A stretch of 64,000 nt of DNA from the NCBI RefSeq assembly GCF_042685645.1, contig NZ_JBHUNX010000001.1:806001-870000 (forward strand), read 5' to 3'. The notes beneath the pieces were generated by a model. The model was not told the DNA's origin. It did not search any database and saw only the letters and a program-made list of their open reading frames with translations. How positions within the stretch are numbered: position 1 is the stretch's first letter; each line of letters begins with the position of its first letter. Position numbers and translations under genes: made by a program. Positions 34,179 through 42,669 of the stretch are shown one piece after another. This stretch comes from Salininema proteolyticum (GTDB taxonomy: Bacteria; Actinomycetota; Actinomycetes; Mycobacteriales; Micromonosporaceae).

Positions 34179-34913
34179 ATGCGTTTCCAAGATCTCCACG
34201 TAGTCGTCAACGCCGCCGGACGGGGCTTCGGGCGGACCGCCGCCATCGCCTTCGCCGACGAGGGCGCCGTCGTGCACCTCGCCGCTCGGGACGAGGCCAA
34301 GGCCCGCGCGACGGCCGACGCGATCCAACGCCGTCAGGGCTCGGGCAGGGCCTTCGCCCACCGCTGCGACCTCACCGACCCCGCGAGCGTCCGCGCGTTC
34401 GCCGCTGCCGTCGGGGAGCGGACCGACCGGGTTGACGTCCTGTGCAACACCGGCGCCATGTACCTGGAGGCGGGGGACTTCCTGGCGGCCTCCGACGAGG
34501 ACGTCGCCGCGACGGTCGGCGCGGCCGTGACCGGGACCGTCCTGACGGCCAAGGCCTTCCTGCCGATGCTGCGCCGGTCCGACCGGCCGGACATAGTCAA
34601 CCTCGTGTCGACGGCGGGGACGCCCGGGCACTTCCGCAGCGGGGCGCACGAGGCCTTCTACGCGGCGAAGGCGGGGCAGGGCGGGTTCAGTCGAACGCTC
34701 TCGCATCGTCTGCGCGGCGAGGGGATCCGGGTGATCGGCCTGTACCCGCCGGACTTCGACGCCGTGGACATCGACGGCGGGGAGTGGGACTCGACGGAGC
34801 GGCACCCGCACCGGAATCTCACGACGCAGTCGGTGCTGGAGACGGTGTTCTTCGCCGTAGGGCAGCCGCGGGACTGCTTCATCAGCGCCATCGAGTTCGA
34901 ACAGGCCCTGTGA
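34179..34913 (+). CDS. SDR-family protein with altered catalytic tyrosine
   Basis: This 244-residue short-chain dehydrogenase-like protein has an NAD(P)-binding start VVNAAGRGFGRTAAIAFADEG, an LCNTGA motif (usually NNAG) and the serine strand IVNLVSTAGT. At the YxxxK position it reads EAFYAAKAGQ, so counting four back from Lys gives Phe, with a Tyr displaced by one. Catalysis may be weak or changed. TAGCAT six bases before ATG 34179 suggests a leaderless start. It opens the cargo region between recO and uppS. Substrate unknown. Confidence 0.8.
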   Translation: MRFQDLHVVVNAAGRGFGRTAAIAFADEGAVVHLAARDEAKARATADAIQRRQGSGRAFAHRCDLTDPASVRAFAAAVGERTDRVDVLCNTGAMYLEAGDFLAASDEDVAATVGAAVTGTVLTAKAFLPMLRRSDRPDIVNLVSTAGTPGHFRSGAHEAFYAAKAGQGGFSRTLSHRLRGEGIRVIGLYPPDFDAVDIDGGEWDSTERHPHRNLTTQSVLETVFFAVGQPRDCFISAIEFEQAL

Positions 34914-35053
34914 GGCGCGGGCGGATACCATCCGTCTTCCTCGCACGCGCGGTGCCCCTGAACACGCGGCAACGGGCCTGCCCGATGACCGACCCCCGTC
35001 CTCGCCTGGGGGGGAGTCATTCAGGAGGCAGTACCGTCGCTCGGGGCCGGACG

Positions 35054-35103
35054 TTGACTCTTCCTCTTTAATAAACTATCCTTTAAAGTAGATATTCATA
35101 TCT
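35054..35103 (+). promoter_or_regulatory. Consensus promoter with palindromic operator for LPMO gene
   Basis: TTGACT (35054-35059), a 17-base spacer and TATCCT (35077-35082) form a clear housekeeping-type promoter, rare in this window. AGATATTCATATCT (35090-35103), a 6-bp inverted repeat with a 2-base gap, covers the expected start point and could bind a repressor. The segment is much more A/T-rich than its surroundings. Confidence 0.6.
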
Positions 35104-35118
35104 ATCAATGGAGGAGTC

Positions 35119-35934
35119 ATGTGTTCCGTCAAGAGGGCGCTGCAGGCGCTGACGGGCATCGCCGTCCTGGTGCTCAGCCTCGCGCTCACCGCGTCACCCG
35201 CACAGTCCCACGCACACGTCACCGACCTGCCCAGCCGGCAGGAGTTCTGCTCCGCGAGCACGGGGACCCTCCCCGACTGCGGCCAGATCAAATGGGAGCC
35301 CTACAGCGTCGAAGGCCCCAAGGGCTTCCCCAGCGCCGGGGCCCCGGACGGCCAGATCTGCTCCGGGGGCGTCGGCCGGTTCTCCGAACTGGACGACCCG
35401 CGCGGGGGGAACTGGCCCGCGTCCAACGTCCAGGCCGGCACCCGGACCTTCACGTGGGACCACAAGGTCACCCACGCCACGACCAAGTACACCTACTGGA
35501 TCACCAACGGCTCCTACGACCCGACCACGCCGCTCAAACGGTCGGAGCTGAACCTCGACCCGATCTACAACGAGGACTTCGGCGGAGGCATGCCCTCCAA
35601 GATCGAGACGCACAACGTCGACATCCCCGCCATGAGCGGCCGGCAGATGATCCTCGCCTACTGGGAGATCGCCGACACCGGCAACGCCTTCTACGCCTGC
35701 ATCGACATCGACTTCGACGGCAACGGCGATCCCGGAGACCCGGGGGACCCCGGCGACCCGGGTGATCCGGGGGCCTGCGACGGCGTCGCCGACTGGAGCC
35801 CCGACACCGCCTACCTCGGCGGCGACGAAGTAGTCCACGGCGGAAACCTCTACGCCGCCAAGTGGTGGACCCGCGGCGAAGAGCCCGGATCCACCGGAGA
35901 GTGGGGCGTCTGGGACGGCCTGGGAGCGTGTTGA
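35119..35934 (+). CDS. Secreted chitin/cellulose-active LPMO (AA10) with CBM5/12
   Basis: This 271-residue protein has a Sec signal peptide (about 1-30, AVLVLSLALTASPAQS) whose cleavage would expose His31 (HAHVTDLPSRQEFC). An N-terminal His is one arm of the copper histidine brace; a second candidate His lies in FTWDHKVTHATTKYTYWIT. The AA10 domain runs to about 205. A GDPGDPGDPGD linker follows, then a carbohydrate-binding module of the CBM5/12 type (ADWSPDTAYLGGDEVVHGG, then YAAKWWTRGEEPG). It should cut crystalline chitin or cellulose oxidatively outside the cell. GGAGG lies four bases before the ATG. Terminator downstream. Confidence 0.9.
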   Translation: MCSVKRALQALTGIAVLVLSLALTASPAQSHAHVTDLPSRQEFCSASTGTLPDCGQIKWEPYSVEGPKGFPSAGAPDGQICSGGVGRFSELDDPRGGNWPASNVQAGTRTFTWDHKVTHATTKYTYWITNGSYDPTTPLKRSELNLDPIYNEDFGGGMPSKIETHNVDIPAMSGRQMILAYWEIADTGNAFYACIDIDFDGNGDPGDPGDPGDPGDPGACDGVADWSPDTAYLGGDEVVHGGNLYAAKWWTRGEEPGSTGEWGVWDGLGAC

Positions 35935-35958
35935 CCTGAGGGACAGGCTGAGCGACAG

Positions 35959-35987
35959 ACCGCCGTCCCCGGTGCCGGGACGGCGGT
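35959..35987 (+). terminator. Hairpin terminator after the LPMO gene
   Basis: An 11-bp GC-rich stem (ACCGCCGTCCC and complement) with a seven-base loop, followed by TTCC. Confidence 0.7.
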
Positions 35988-36324
35988 TCCCCGCGCGGCA
36001 AGGCGGTCCGGAACGCTCGTCGGAAGGAGGGCGACGGGCGCCGGGCAGCGGCGAAGGAGGGAATCCCTTTTCCGCACAGGGGATGCGCCGCCCTCGGGAA
36101 GAGTATGCCCGCAGGAGGTCTCCGACGCCGAATCGTAGAGGATTCTCAAGTCCGGGAGTGCGTCGCGACGGTGACAGAGCCGTCTCGGGTGGGGGGAGAG
36201 CGTCGAGACGGCGGCAAAGGTGACGACCGCCGAGTGCCGCAGCTTGGGCGTTTTCCTGGCGAACAGGCGATTTCGGATGTGAACGACACGGGTCCGGGCG
36301 TAGACGGATGTTGTATCCACCTTC
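35988..36324. other. Gene-free stretch before the SUKH-type gene
   Basis: No gene or clear RNA was recognised in these about 340 bases. Base composition is less G/C-extreme than in neighbouring coding DNA. A leaderless -10 box TACGGT at 36325-36330 ends it. Confidence 0.4.
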
Positions 36325-36336
36325 TACGGTGTACCC

Positions 36337-36876
36337 ATGGTGTTGTATCTAGAACGCACCTTGGATTCGCCGCCCGCCGCAGACGCCCTCCGGGCGTGCG
36401 GCTGGAGCCCAGACCGACGCGTCGAGACGACCCCGCAGGTCGACGCACTGGCGAAACAGGGTTACCTCCCCCAGCCCGCAGCCGTCGATGTACTGAAGTC
36501 CTTCCTGGGACTGGAGATAAAGGGAAGAAGGTCCGTGCCGGGCTGCCGGCAGGGCGCCAGCAGAATGGAGTTCCGCCCCTGCCGTGCCGACGGGCAGTAC
36601 GAGAACGTCCGCGACTACGTCGAGAAACTGGTCGAGGAGCCCGTATTCCCCCTGGGCTCGGTCGACGGACTGGAACTGGTCCTGATGGGAGCGTCGGGAC
36701 GGGTCTACGGACACGCTCTCTGGTGGGTGTTCGAGCGCGGAGGGGACTTCGACGAGTTCCTCTTCCAGCTGCTCATGCGCCGCAAGGACCCCGTCCTACT
36801 CTGGCAGGCCCCGGGAAAGCCCCGCCCCTGGTGGCTGACGAGGGAGAGCGCGTGGCCCAAGTGCCCGTGCCCCTGA
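36337..36876 (+). CDS. SUKH-3-like immunity-type protein
   Basis: This 179-residue protein opens with AADALRACGWSPDRRVETTPQVDAL in pieces, then PAAVDVLKSFLGLEI. It continues with EPVFPLGSVDGLELVLMGASGRVYGHALWWVFERGGDFDEFLFQLL, also read in pieces. This order (GWSPgR, hydrophobic helix with F-G-L, LyPlG, GRvYg, L..LL) is that of SUKH-3 proteins, often immunity proteins against polymorphic toxins or nucleases. No toxin gene is adjacent, so it would be an orphan. TACGGT six bases before the ATG supports a leaderless start. The C-terminal codons overlap the start of a short tandem repeat. Confidence 0.65.
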   Translation: MVLYLERTLDSPPAADALRACGWSPDRRVETTPQVDALAKQGYLPQPAAVDVLKSFLGLEIKGRRSVPGCRQGASRMEFRPCRADGQYENVRDYVEKLVEEPVFPLGSVDGLELVLMGASGRVYGHALWWVFERGGDFDEFLFQLLMRRKDPVLLWQAPGKPRPWWLTRESAWPKCPCP

Positions 36877-36956
36877 GGCGGCGGAATTCCGCGACAGAAC
36901 ACGGGGATCCGGTGCCCTTGAAACAGCGGAATCGCCCGCCGGAACAGAGGGATCCG
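36867..36956. repeat. Two tandem copies of a degenerate 45-bp unit
   Basis: Each copy begins GTGCCC(C/T)TGA and ends GGGATCCG, with scattered differences between. The first copy overlaps the end of the SUKH-type gene. Confidence 0.65.
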
Positions 36957-37043
36957 GAGGAAGCGCCGAAAACGCGGCAGGCGGCCGATGCGCGCGCGGC
37001 GACCTGACGGCGTCGTCCGTCTCGATCTGGGACACTGCACTGT

Positions 37044-38561
37044 ATGGAAGACCGTCGCCCGTCACCCGTCGTGAACGCCGTCGCCGGAACCGCGGCCGCC
37101 CTGGCCGGATTCGCCGTGAGCGAGCTGGCCGCGCTCGCCGTCCCCGAGGGCGCGCCGCTCACGGCGACGGCGGACGCCGTCGTGCGCCTGAGCCCCGGCG
37201 GCCTCACCCGCTGGGCCATAGACGCCTTCGGAACGGCGAACAAGACGATCCTGCAAGTAGCGATCGTCGTGGTGCTCTTGGCGGCGGGAACTCTCGCCGG
37301 CCTGGCCTGGCGCCGCCGTCCCTGGCAGGGGGCGACCGTGGTCGCGGCCTTCACGGCGATCGCGGCGGCGGCCGCCCTGTCGCAGTCCGGCGCCACCGCG
37401 CTCTACGCCGTCCCCTCACTGGCCGGAGGAGCCGCCACCGTTCTCTTCCTGGCCTTCCTGATCCGGTCGGCGGTGAAGGACGCGGAAGCGAAACGCCTCG
37501 GCGACGACCGACGCACCTTCCTGTTCGCCGCCATCGCCGTGGGGCTCGCCTCGGCGGGCGGCGCGCTGTGGGCACGGGGCGAGGCAGGCAAGAGACAGGT
37601 CGACGCGGCCAGGGAGGAACTCGACCTACCCGCACCGTCCGATCCGGCCCCGGCCGTGGAGGGAACGGACTTCGGCGACGTCCCCGGCCTCTCTTCCTAT
37701 AGGACGCCGAACGACGACTTCTACCGGATCGACACGGCCATACGGGTACCGGTCATCGAGGCCTCCGACTGGACTCTGACCGTCCGCGGCATGGTCGACC
37801 GGGAACTGACCTTGGACTTCGAGGACCTCCTGTCCCGCAAACTCATCGAACGGGACATCACCCTGTGCTGCGTCTCCAACGAGGTGGGCGGCGACCTGGT
37901 CGGCAACGCCCGCTGGCTCGGCGTCCCCCTGTCGGAGATCCTCGACGAGGCCGGCGTGCGGCCCGGCGCCGACCAGATGGTCTCGCGATCGAAGGACGGC
38001 TGGACGGCCGGAACCCCGACCGAGGCCGTCATGGACGGCCGCGACGCCATGCTGGCGGTGGGGATGAACGGCGAACCGCTCCCGTTGGAGCACGGCTGGC
38101 CGGTGCGCATTGTGGTCCCGGGCCTGTACGGCTACGTATCGGCGACCAAGTGGCTCACCGAGATCGAACTGACCACGTTCGCGAAGTTCGACGCCTACTG
38201 GATCGAGAGGGACTGGGGCCTGCCCGCGCCGGTCAAGACCTCCTCGCGCATCGACACCCCGCGCCGGACCGCGAAGTCCGGGACGGTCGCCGTCGCGGGA
38301 GTGGCCTGGGCGCAGCGGCGCGGCATAGCGAAGGTCGAAGTGCGGGTCGACGGCGGAGAATGGAACACCGCCGAGCTGGCCGAGACCCCGTCCGGCGACA
38401 CCTGGCGCCTCTGGAAGTGGGCCTGGAACGCCGAACCGGGGTCGCACACGCTGACGGTCAGGGCCACCGACACCGACGGGGAGGTGCAGACGGGAGAAGA
38501 ACGCGGCGTGATCCCCGACGGCGCAACGGGGTGGCACACCGTCACCGTCGAAGTCGATTAG
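37044..38561 (+). CDS. Membrane-anchored sulfite-oxidase-type molybdoenzyme
   Basis: This 505-residue protein has about five hydrophobic helices in the first 180 residues. An oxidoreductase molybdopterin-binding domain follows (about 215-385) with the Mo-coordinating cysteine region TLCCVSNEVGG near 274, WLGVPLSEILDEAG and MNGEPLPLEHGWPVRIVVPGLYG (read in pieces). It ends in an Ig-like Mo-co dimerisation domain (AWAQRRGIAKVEVRVDGG, then ATDTDGEVQ). It resembles actinobacterial SuoX-like reductases/oxidases with a built-in membrane domain; the active site would face outside. No cytochrome partner is next to it. ATG 37044 is preceded by GACACT-N7; no Shine-Dalgarno. Confidence 0.87.
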   Translation: MEDRRPSPVVNAVAGTAAALAGFAVSELAALAVPEGAPLTATADAVVRLSPGGLTRWAIDAFGTANKTILQVAIVVVLLAAGTLAGLAWRRRPWQGATVVAAFTAIAAAAALSQSGATALYAVPSLAGGAATVLFLAFLIRSAVKDAEAKRLGDDRRTFLFAAIAVGLASAGGALWARGEAGKRQVDAAREELDLPAPSDPAPAVEGTDFGDVPGLSSYRTPNDDFYRIDTAIRVPVIEASDWTLTVRGMVDRELTLDFEDLLSRKLIERDITLCCVSNEVGGDLVGNARWLGVPLSEILDEAGVRPGADQMVSRSKDGWTAGTPTEAVMDGRDAMLAVGMNGEPLPLEHGWPVRIVVPGLYGYVSATKWLTEIELTTFAKFDAYWIERDWGLPAPVKTSSRIDTPRRTAKSGTVAVAGVAWAQRRGIAKVEVRVDGGEWNTAELAETPSGDTWRLWKWAWNAEPGSHTLTVRATDTDGEVQTGEERGVIPDGATGWHTVTVEVD

Positions 38562-38691
38562 CCCGGAACCGCGCCGGAGGCCACCGCGCGGCCCGCTGTC
38601 GAGGACGGCGGAGAACCGTCGACTACCATGATCTGGTTGCCGGGGCGGCGTCCCGGCCGACCCGAACCATCGAACCGACAAGGACGGACCT

Positions 38692-39456
38692 GTGGCGCGC
38701 ACCTACGAACCGCCGAAACCCCACCCTTCCGGAGCCCGGCCCCCCGAACTGCCGGCCAACAAGATCCCCCGGCACGTGGCCCTGGTGATGGACGGCAACG
38801 GCCGCTGGGCGAAGCAGCGCGGCCTCAAGCGCACCGAGGGGCACGCGGCGGGGGAGTCCTCCCTGTTCGACGTCATCGAGGGCGCCATCGAGATGGGGGT
38901 CACCACCCTGTCGGCCTACGCCTTCTCCACGGAGAACTGGCGCCGCAGCCCCGACGAGGTCCGCTGGCTGATGGGCTTCAACCGCGACGTCATCCACCGC
39001 CGCCGCGACGAGCTCAACGCCATGGGGGTGCGCATCCGCTGGGCCGGGCGGCGCCCGAAGCTGTGGAAGAGCGTCATCGACGAGCTCCAGGTGGCCGAGG
39101 AGATGAGCAAGCGCAACGACAAGCTCACCCTGCAGTTCTGCGTCAACTACGGCGGGCGCGCCGAGATAGCCGACGCGGCGGCGGCCCTGGCCAGGGACGC
39201 GCGCGACGGGAAGGTCAACCCCGACCGGATCACCGAGCGCACCTTCCAGCGCTACCTCTACAACCCCGACCTGCCGGACGTGGACCTCCTCCTGCGCTCC
39301 TCGGGCGAGCAGCGCACCTCGAACTACCTGGTCTGGCAGGCGGCCTACGCCGAGTTCGTCTTCCAGGACGTGCTCTGGCCGGACTTCGACCGCCGCCACC
39401 TGTGGCGCGCCGTGGAGGAGTTCGTGACGCGGGAGCGCCGCTACGGCAAGGCCTGA
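38692..39456 (+). CDS. uppS: Isoprenyl (undecaprenyl/decaprenyl) diphosphate synthase
   Basis: This 254-residue cis-prenyltransferase has the substrate-binding P-loop MDGNGRWAKQRGLKRTEGH (near 33-51), then YAFSTENWRRS, FCVNYGGRAEI and the C-terminal LLRSSGEQRTSNYLVWQAAYAEF. It makes the Z-polyprenyl carrier for cell-wall synthesis by adding isopentenyl units to an allylic starter. Chain length cannot be read from sequence. The GTG at 38692 has AAGGA eight bases upstream. In mycobacteria the same order recO-uppS-...-smtB/zur-glyS is kept. Confidence 0.94.
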   Translation: MARTYEPPKPHPSGARPPELPANKIPRHVALVMDGNGRWAKQRGLKRTEGHAAGESSLFDVIEGAIEMGVTTLSAYAFSTENWRRSPDEVRWLMGFNRDVIHRRRDELNAMGVRIRWAGRRPKLWKSVIDELQVAEEMSKRNDKLTLQFCVNYGGRAEIADAAAALARDARDGKVNPDRITERTFQRYLYNPDLPDVDLLLRSSGEQRTSNYLVWQAAYAEFVFQDVLWPDFDRRHLWRAVEEFVTRERRYGKA

Positions 39457-39552
39457 ATCGCTAGTGAAATCCATTACCGACACGGCGGCGGGCTTCGTAC
39501 AGGACTCCAGGACGACCTGGGGATTCGCCAATAGTTCGGAAGCATAAGTTGT

Positions 39553-39567
39553 TGACAATGATTTCCG
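39553..39567. promoter_or_regulatory. Possible Zur operator upstream of znuA
   Basis: TGACAATGATTTCCG resembles the actinobacterial Zur consensus TGAAAATGATTTTCA at most positions. It sits 21 bases before the znuA start, and zur is the last gene of this operon. Confidence 0.5.
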
Positions 39568-39587
39568 ATTTCGGCCACCCTGGGGAC

Positions 39588-40610
39588 ATGCGCAAGAATC
39601 TCTTCCTCACCGTCCCGGCCCTCGCCCTGGCCGCCGGAAGCCTCGCCGCCTGCGGCAACGAGGGCTCCGGCGCCGACGACGGCAAGCTGTCCGTCGTCGC
39701 CGGCTTCTACCCGCTGGCCTTCGCCGCCGAACAGGTGGGCGGCGACCACGTCGCCGTCACCGACCTCACCCCGCCCGGGGAAGAGGCCCACGAACTGGAG
39801 CTCAAACCCGACCAGATGGCCGAGGTCGTCGACGCCGACCTGGTCGTGCACCTCGACGACTTCATCCCCTCGCTCGACAAGGCCGTGGAGGAGTACGCCT
39901 CCGACAACGCCCTCGACGCCGCCGAGGGCCAGGACCTCCTCACCTTCGACGGCGAGATCGACTCCCACGACGACCACGGGGGAGAAGAGGGCCACGACGA
40001 CCACGGCCACGAGGGCGAGGAGGGCCACGACGACCACGGCGAAGAGGAGGGACACGAGGCCGAGGAAGGCCACGACCACGATCACGGCTCGGTCGACCCG
40101 CACCTCTGGCTCGACCCGACCCGCTACGCGAAACTCGGCGACGCCATCGCCGACCGCCTCGCCGAGATCGACGCGGACAACGCCGACGACTACCGCGCCA
40201 ACGCCGAGGCCTTCGGCGACGACCTCGCCGAGCTCGACGCGAAGTTCACCGAGTCCGTCGAAGGCTCCGAGCGCGACGACATCGTCACCTCCCACGCGGC
40301 CTTCGGCTACCTGGCCGACCGCTACGACCTCGACCAGATCGCCATCGCCGGACTGAGCCCCGACCAGGAGCCCGCCCCGGCGCGCATGGCCGAGATCTCC
40401 GACTACATCAAGGAAGAGGGCGTCACGACCGTCTTCTTCGAGACCGTCGCCAGCCCCGCCGTCGCCGAGACAGTCGCCCGCGAGTCGGGCGCAGAGACCG
40501 CCACCCTCAACCCCCTCGAGTCCCTCACCGCCGAGGACCTCGACGCGGGAGACGACTACTTCAGCGTCATGGAGGCCAACCTCGCGGCCCTGGAGAAGGC
40601 CCTCAACTAG
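39588..40610 (+). CDS. znuA: Zinc ABC transporter substrate-binding lipoprotein
   Basis: This 340-residue protein has a lipoprotein signal (MRKNLFLTVPALALAAGSLAAC read in pieces; lipobox LAAC). The cluster 9 (ZnuA/TroA) fold follows: VVAGFYPLAFAAEQVGG with EEAHELELKPDQ, then DPHLWLDPTRYAKLG and HAAFGYLADRYDL. Between about 122 and 165 lies a long His/Asp/Glu-rich loop typical of zinc (not manganese) binders. The ATG at 39588 gives a proper signal peptide; an earlier ATG overlaps the probable Zur box. First gene of znuA-znuC-znuB-arsR-zur. Confidence 0.93.
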   Translation: MRKNLFLTVPALALAAGSLAACGNEGSGADDGKLSVVAGFYPLAFAAEQVGGDHVAVTDLTPPGEEAHELELKPDQMAEVVDADLVVHLDDFIPSLDKAVEEYASDNALDAAEGQDLLTFDGEIDSHDDHGGEEGHDDHGHEGEEGHDDHGEEEGHEAEEGHDHDHGSVDPHLWLDPTRYAKLGDAIADRLAEIDADNADDYRANAEAFGDDLAELDAKFTESVEGSERDDIVTSHAAFGYLADRYDLDQIAIAGLSPDQEPAPARMAEISDYIKEEGVTTVFFETVASPAVAETVARESGAETATLNPLESLTAEDLDAGDDYFSVMEANLAALEKALN

Positions 40611-40662
40611 AGGCGCAGCCTCACCAGCCGACCGCACGGAGCAGGGAAGAAGCAGAGAGCAC

Positions 40663-41466
40663 ATGCCCGACAAGACACCGCCCGTCCTGGACGTCGACGG
40701 CCTCACCGTCGCCTACGACCGCCATCCGGTCCTCGACGGCCTCGACCTGACCGTCCGGCAGGGCGAGTCCGTCGCCCTCACCGGCTCCAACGGGTCCGGA
40801 AAGTCCACCCTCATCAAGGCCGTCCTCGGCCTGACGGCGGCGCAGTCGGGCGCCATCCGGCTGTTCGGAACCGACCGGCGCCGCTTCAAATCCCACTCGC
40901 GCGTCGGCTACGTGCCCCAGCGCTCCACCCTCCACGGCAACATACCCGTCACCGTGAAGGAGACCGTCGCGGCCGGACGGCTCAACCGCCGCCTGCCCGG
41001 CCTCCCGCCCCGCGCGGCCGACCGGCGGGCCGTGCGCGACGCGATCGCCTCCGTCGACCTCGCCGAGCTCGCCGACCGGCCCATGAGCGACCTCTCCGGT
41101 GGGCAGCAGCAGCGCGCCTACATCGCCCGAGCACTGGCCGGAGAGCCCGAACTGCTCATCATGGACGAGCCGACCGTCGGCGTCGACGCGGGAACCCAGG
41201 AACTCCTGGCCCGCGTCGTCGCCGACCGCCTCGACCACGGCTGCACCCTCCTGCTCGTCACCCACGAGACCGGGCCGCTCAACGGTTACCTGACCCGCAC
41301 CGTCCACCTCCACGGGGGAGAGAAGGCCTACGACGGCCCCACCATCGGGCTGCACGGCCACGACGACGAGCCCGCCTGCCTCCACCCCGGCGGCGAGGCG
41401 GAGGCGCCGGCCGCCACCGCCCACGACGTCCCCGGGCAGCTGTTCGAGAAAGGCCGCGACCGATGA
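40663..41466 (+). CDS. znuC: Zinc ABC transporter ATP-binding protein
   Basis: This 267-residue ABC ATPase has Walker A GSNGSGKST (about 43-51), the signature LSGGQQQRAYIARAL, Walker B LLIMDEPTVGVD and the switch LLVTHE. The C-terminus carries His residues (LHGGEKAY, LHGHDDEPACLH), fitting a zinc system. It powers uptake through ZnuB. It starts 52 bases after znuA and overlaps znuB by four bases (ATGA). Confidence 0.94.
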   Translation: MPDKTPPVLDVDGLTVAYDRHPVLDGLDLTVRQGESVALTGSNGSGKSTLIKAVLGLTAAQSGAIRLFGTDRRRFKSHSRVGYVPQRSTLHGNIPVTVKETVAAGRLNRRLPGLPPRAADRRAVRDAIASVDLAELADRPMSDLSGGQQQRAYIARALAGEPELLIMDEPTVGVDAGTQELLARVVADRLDHGCTLLLVTHETGPLNGYLTRTVHLHGGEKAYDGPTIGLHGHDDEPACLHPGGEAEAPAATAHDVPGQLFEKGRDR

Positions 41467-42341
41467 CCATCACCACCATGCTCGACTACGAGTTCATCCG
41501 CTACGGGCTCATCTGCGCCGTCGTGGTCGGGCTCTGCGCGCCCACGGTCGGCACCTTCATCGTCCAGCGCCGCCTCGCGCTCCTCGGCGACGGCCTCGGG
41601 CACGTCGCCATCACCGGGGTTGCGGTCGGCCTGCTGACCTCCACCCAGCCGCTGTGGACCACGCTCATCGCCACCGTCTCGGCGGCCGTCATCACCGAAC
41701 TGCTGCGCACCTACTCCAAGGCCAGCGGCGACGTGGCCCTGGCCCTGATGTTCTACGGCGGCATCGCCGGCGGCGTCTTCCTCACCTCCCTCGCCAGCGA
41801 CAAGGGCGTGGCCAACCTGCACTCCTACCTCTTCGGGTCGCTCATGACCACCACCCGCGAGGACGCCGTGGCCATCGGCGTCGGCGGAGCCGCCGTGGTG
41901 GTCCTCATGGTGCTCCTGCTGCCCTGGCTGTCCTCCATCAGCATCGACGAGACCTACGCGCGCGCCTCGGGCGTCCCCGTCATGGCGCTCAACATGCTCC
42001 TGCTGTGCACCGCCGCCGTCGTCGTGTCCGTCTCCATGCGCGTGGTCGGACTCCTCCTCGTGTCCGCCCTCCTGGTGATCCCCGTCGTCACCGCCGCCCA
42101 GATCGGACGGTCCTTCAAGAGCACCTTCGTCCTCGCCATGATCGCCGGCGCCCTCGTCGGCGGAGGCGGCGTCGTGGTCTCCGCGCTGCTCTTCGTGCCC
42201 GCGGGCGCCACGATCGTGCTCCTCGGCATCGCGCTGTTCGTCCTCGTCACCGTCGCCGCCGCCCTGGCGAGGCTCGTGTCGAAGAACCGCCGCGGTGGTC
42301 CGGCGAAGGCCGACGCGATATCTTTGAGCAGTGCCGACTGA
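41463..42341 (+). CDS. znuB: Zinc ABC transporter permease
   Basis: This 292-residue ABC-3 family permease has about eight to nine hydrophobic helices. Family motifs are FIVQRRLALLGDGLGHVAITGV in pieces near 33-55, HSYLFGSLMT, DETYARASGVPV and MRVVGLLLVSALLVIPVVTA. It forms the membrane channel with ZnuC. The ATG overlaps the znuC stop, and its own end overlaps the GTG of the arsR gene, so the operon is tightly coupled. Confidence 0.94.
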   Translation: MTITTMLDYEFIRYGLICAVVVGLCAPTVGTFIVQRRLALLGDGLGHVAITGVAVGLLTSTQPLWTTLIATVSAAVITELLRTYSKASGDVALALMFYGGIAGGVFLTSLASDKGVANLHSYLFGSLMTTTREDAVAIGVGGAAVVVLMVLLLPWLSSISIDETYARASGVPVMALNMLLLCTAAVVVSVSMRVVGLLLVSALLVIPVVTAAQIGRSFKSTFVLAMIAGALVGGGGVVVSALLFVPAGATIVLLGIALFVLVTVAAALARLVSKNRRGGPAKADAISLSSAD

Positions 42342-42669
42342 CGAAACCGCCACCCAGGGCGATCCTTTGGAAGAACACGAGACGGGCGCCGGCTACGAGG
42401 CGGCCGCGGAGCTGCTGCGGTCCATATCCGCCCCACTGCGAATAGCCATCGTCGTGGAGCTGGCGAAGGAGCCCCGCCACGTCCACGAGCTGGTGGACCT
42501 CCTCTCGGTCAGCCAGCCGCTCGTCAGCCAGCACCTGCGCATCCTCCGCTCCGCCGGGGTGGTGCGCGGCGTCCGGACCGGCCGGGAGATCTCCTATAGC
42601 CTGGTGGACGACCACATCGCGCACATCGTGACCGACGCGGTCCACCACGCACAGGAAGGGCACCACTGA
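42331..42669 (+). CDS. ArsR/SmtB-family zinc-sensing regulator
   Basis: This 112-residue winged-helix repressor has the recognition region VHELVDLLSVSQPLVSQHLRIL (in pieces). Its C-terminal helix has the alpha-5 metal site of SmtB: Asp and His in VDDHIAHIV, then His eleven and Glu fourteen residues later in HHAQEG. That D-x-H-x10-H-x2-E spacing predicts Zn(II) (or Co) sensing. Such repressors usually control zinc efflux. The GTG at 42331 overlaps znuB, and the TGA overlaps the zur ATG. The arsR-zur pair is known in mycobacteria (smtB-furB); here it is joined to the uptake genes. Confidence 0.9.
   Translation: MPTDETATQGDPLEEHETGAGYEAAAELLRSISAPLRIAIVVELAKEPRHVHELVDLLSVSQPLVSQHLRILRSAGVVRGVRTGREISYSLVDDHIAHIVTDAVHHAQEGHH

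Noticed and set aside
36105..37007. A 300-codon plus-strand frame across the SUKH gene and the 45-bp repeat.
   Set aside because: It overlaps the better-supported SUKH-type gene in another frame and shows only Arg/Gly/Pro-rich high-GC shadow composition.
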